A DNA stretch of 33,218 nucleotides from Desulfocapsa sp. Lineage in GTDB: Bacteria > Desulfobacterota > Desulfobulbia > Desulfobulbales > CG2-30-60-27. The notes under the pieces were generated by a model that was given only the letters and a program-made list of their open reading frames with translations, did no database searches and had not been told where the DNA came from. Where the stretch lies: the NCBI GenBank assembly GCA_020717925.1, contig DYDL01000008.1, forward strand, positions 1 to 33,218. The letters run 5' to 3'. The position numbers and the translations under genes were made by a program. Positions 33,060 through 33,218 of the stretch are shown here, in pieces. Position 1 is the stretch's first letter. The number at the start of each line of letters is the position of its first letter.

Positions 33060-33089
33060 ACTATAACCGATCAATGTATATCCCGTCAA
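33060..33089 (-). promoter_or_regulatory. Candidate sigma70-type promoter TTGACG-N18-TATAGT
   Basis: 5/6 matches at both -35 and -10, upstream of the HNH/terminase genes on the minus strand. Confidence 0.35.
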
Positions 33090-33218
33090 GAGGAAAAAAG
33101 GTGTCACAGAGGGGGCAGGCGGTCTTGGCGTGGTAGATTCCTGGAGATTGACGGCCACCCCTGTAGCCAGAGCAGAGCAGAGCAGAGCAGAGCAGAGCAG
33201 AGCAGAGCAGAGCAGAGC
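33061..33218 (-). CDS. C-terminus of a CxxC protein, truncated by the window edge
   Basis: Open minus frame (ALLCS)n...GYRGGRQSPGIYHAKTACPLCDTFFPLDGIYIDRL*; protein-like end. Confidence 0.45.
   Translation of the reverse strand, partial: SALLCSALLCSALLCSGYRGGRQSPGIYHAKTACPLCDTFFPLDGIYIDRL
33169..33218 (+). repeat. (AGAGC)10 pentanucleotide tandem repeat running to the window edge
   Basis: Ten perfect AGAGC copies. Confidence 0.97.

Noticed and set aside
1-33218. Dedicated anti-phage defence island, toxin-antitoxin or retron system
   Set aside because: No reverse transcriptase, restriction, helicase-nuclease or TA-like pair was recognised; content is explained by phage replication, morphogenesis, lysis and homing genes.

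Overview
The window reads as a large part of a tailed, siphovirus-type phage or prophage genome, in two convergent gene blocks. The left block (about 1-7172, + strand) is an early/replication module: a WDERIH-motif protein with a (PT)n tract, a 22-unit pentapeptide-repeat protein, a DUF2800/Cas4-like nuclease, an SSB-like protein ending in an SSB-Ct-like tip (DVPF), two odd tRNA-Leu-like RNA loci around a histone-H1-like micro-ORF, a family-B DNA polymerase and a small lipoprotein. The right block (about 7180-33218, - strand) runs, in transcription order: HNH endonuclease, small terminase, large terminase with an in-frame 403-aa intein, small genes and an HNH/AP2 endonuclease, portal, ClpP-like protease, HK97-type capsid, connectors, tail tube, tail chaperone with a canonical A AAA AAC -1 frameshift site, tape measure, tail tip, and a lysis region of tightly overlapping micro-genes ending in a GH24 lysozyme. 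Most notable observations: (1) the TerL intein has Ala1, Trp, Cys and Thr positioned as in class 3 (WCT) inteins, plus LAGLIDADG-like blocks; (2) two tRNA-Leu-like loci with intact or near-intact outer arms but unexplained central insertions; (3) a probable frame-disrupted gene upstream of the lysozyme; (4) a 33-bp duplicated start cassette; (5) a string of zinc-ribbon micro-proteins in the lysis operon; (6) ten AGAGC repeats at the window edge that are in frame with a truncated ORF. No integrase, repressor or CRISPR array was seen. All family calls come from reading motifs by eye; no database search was possible.
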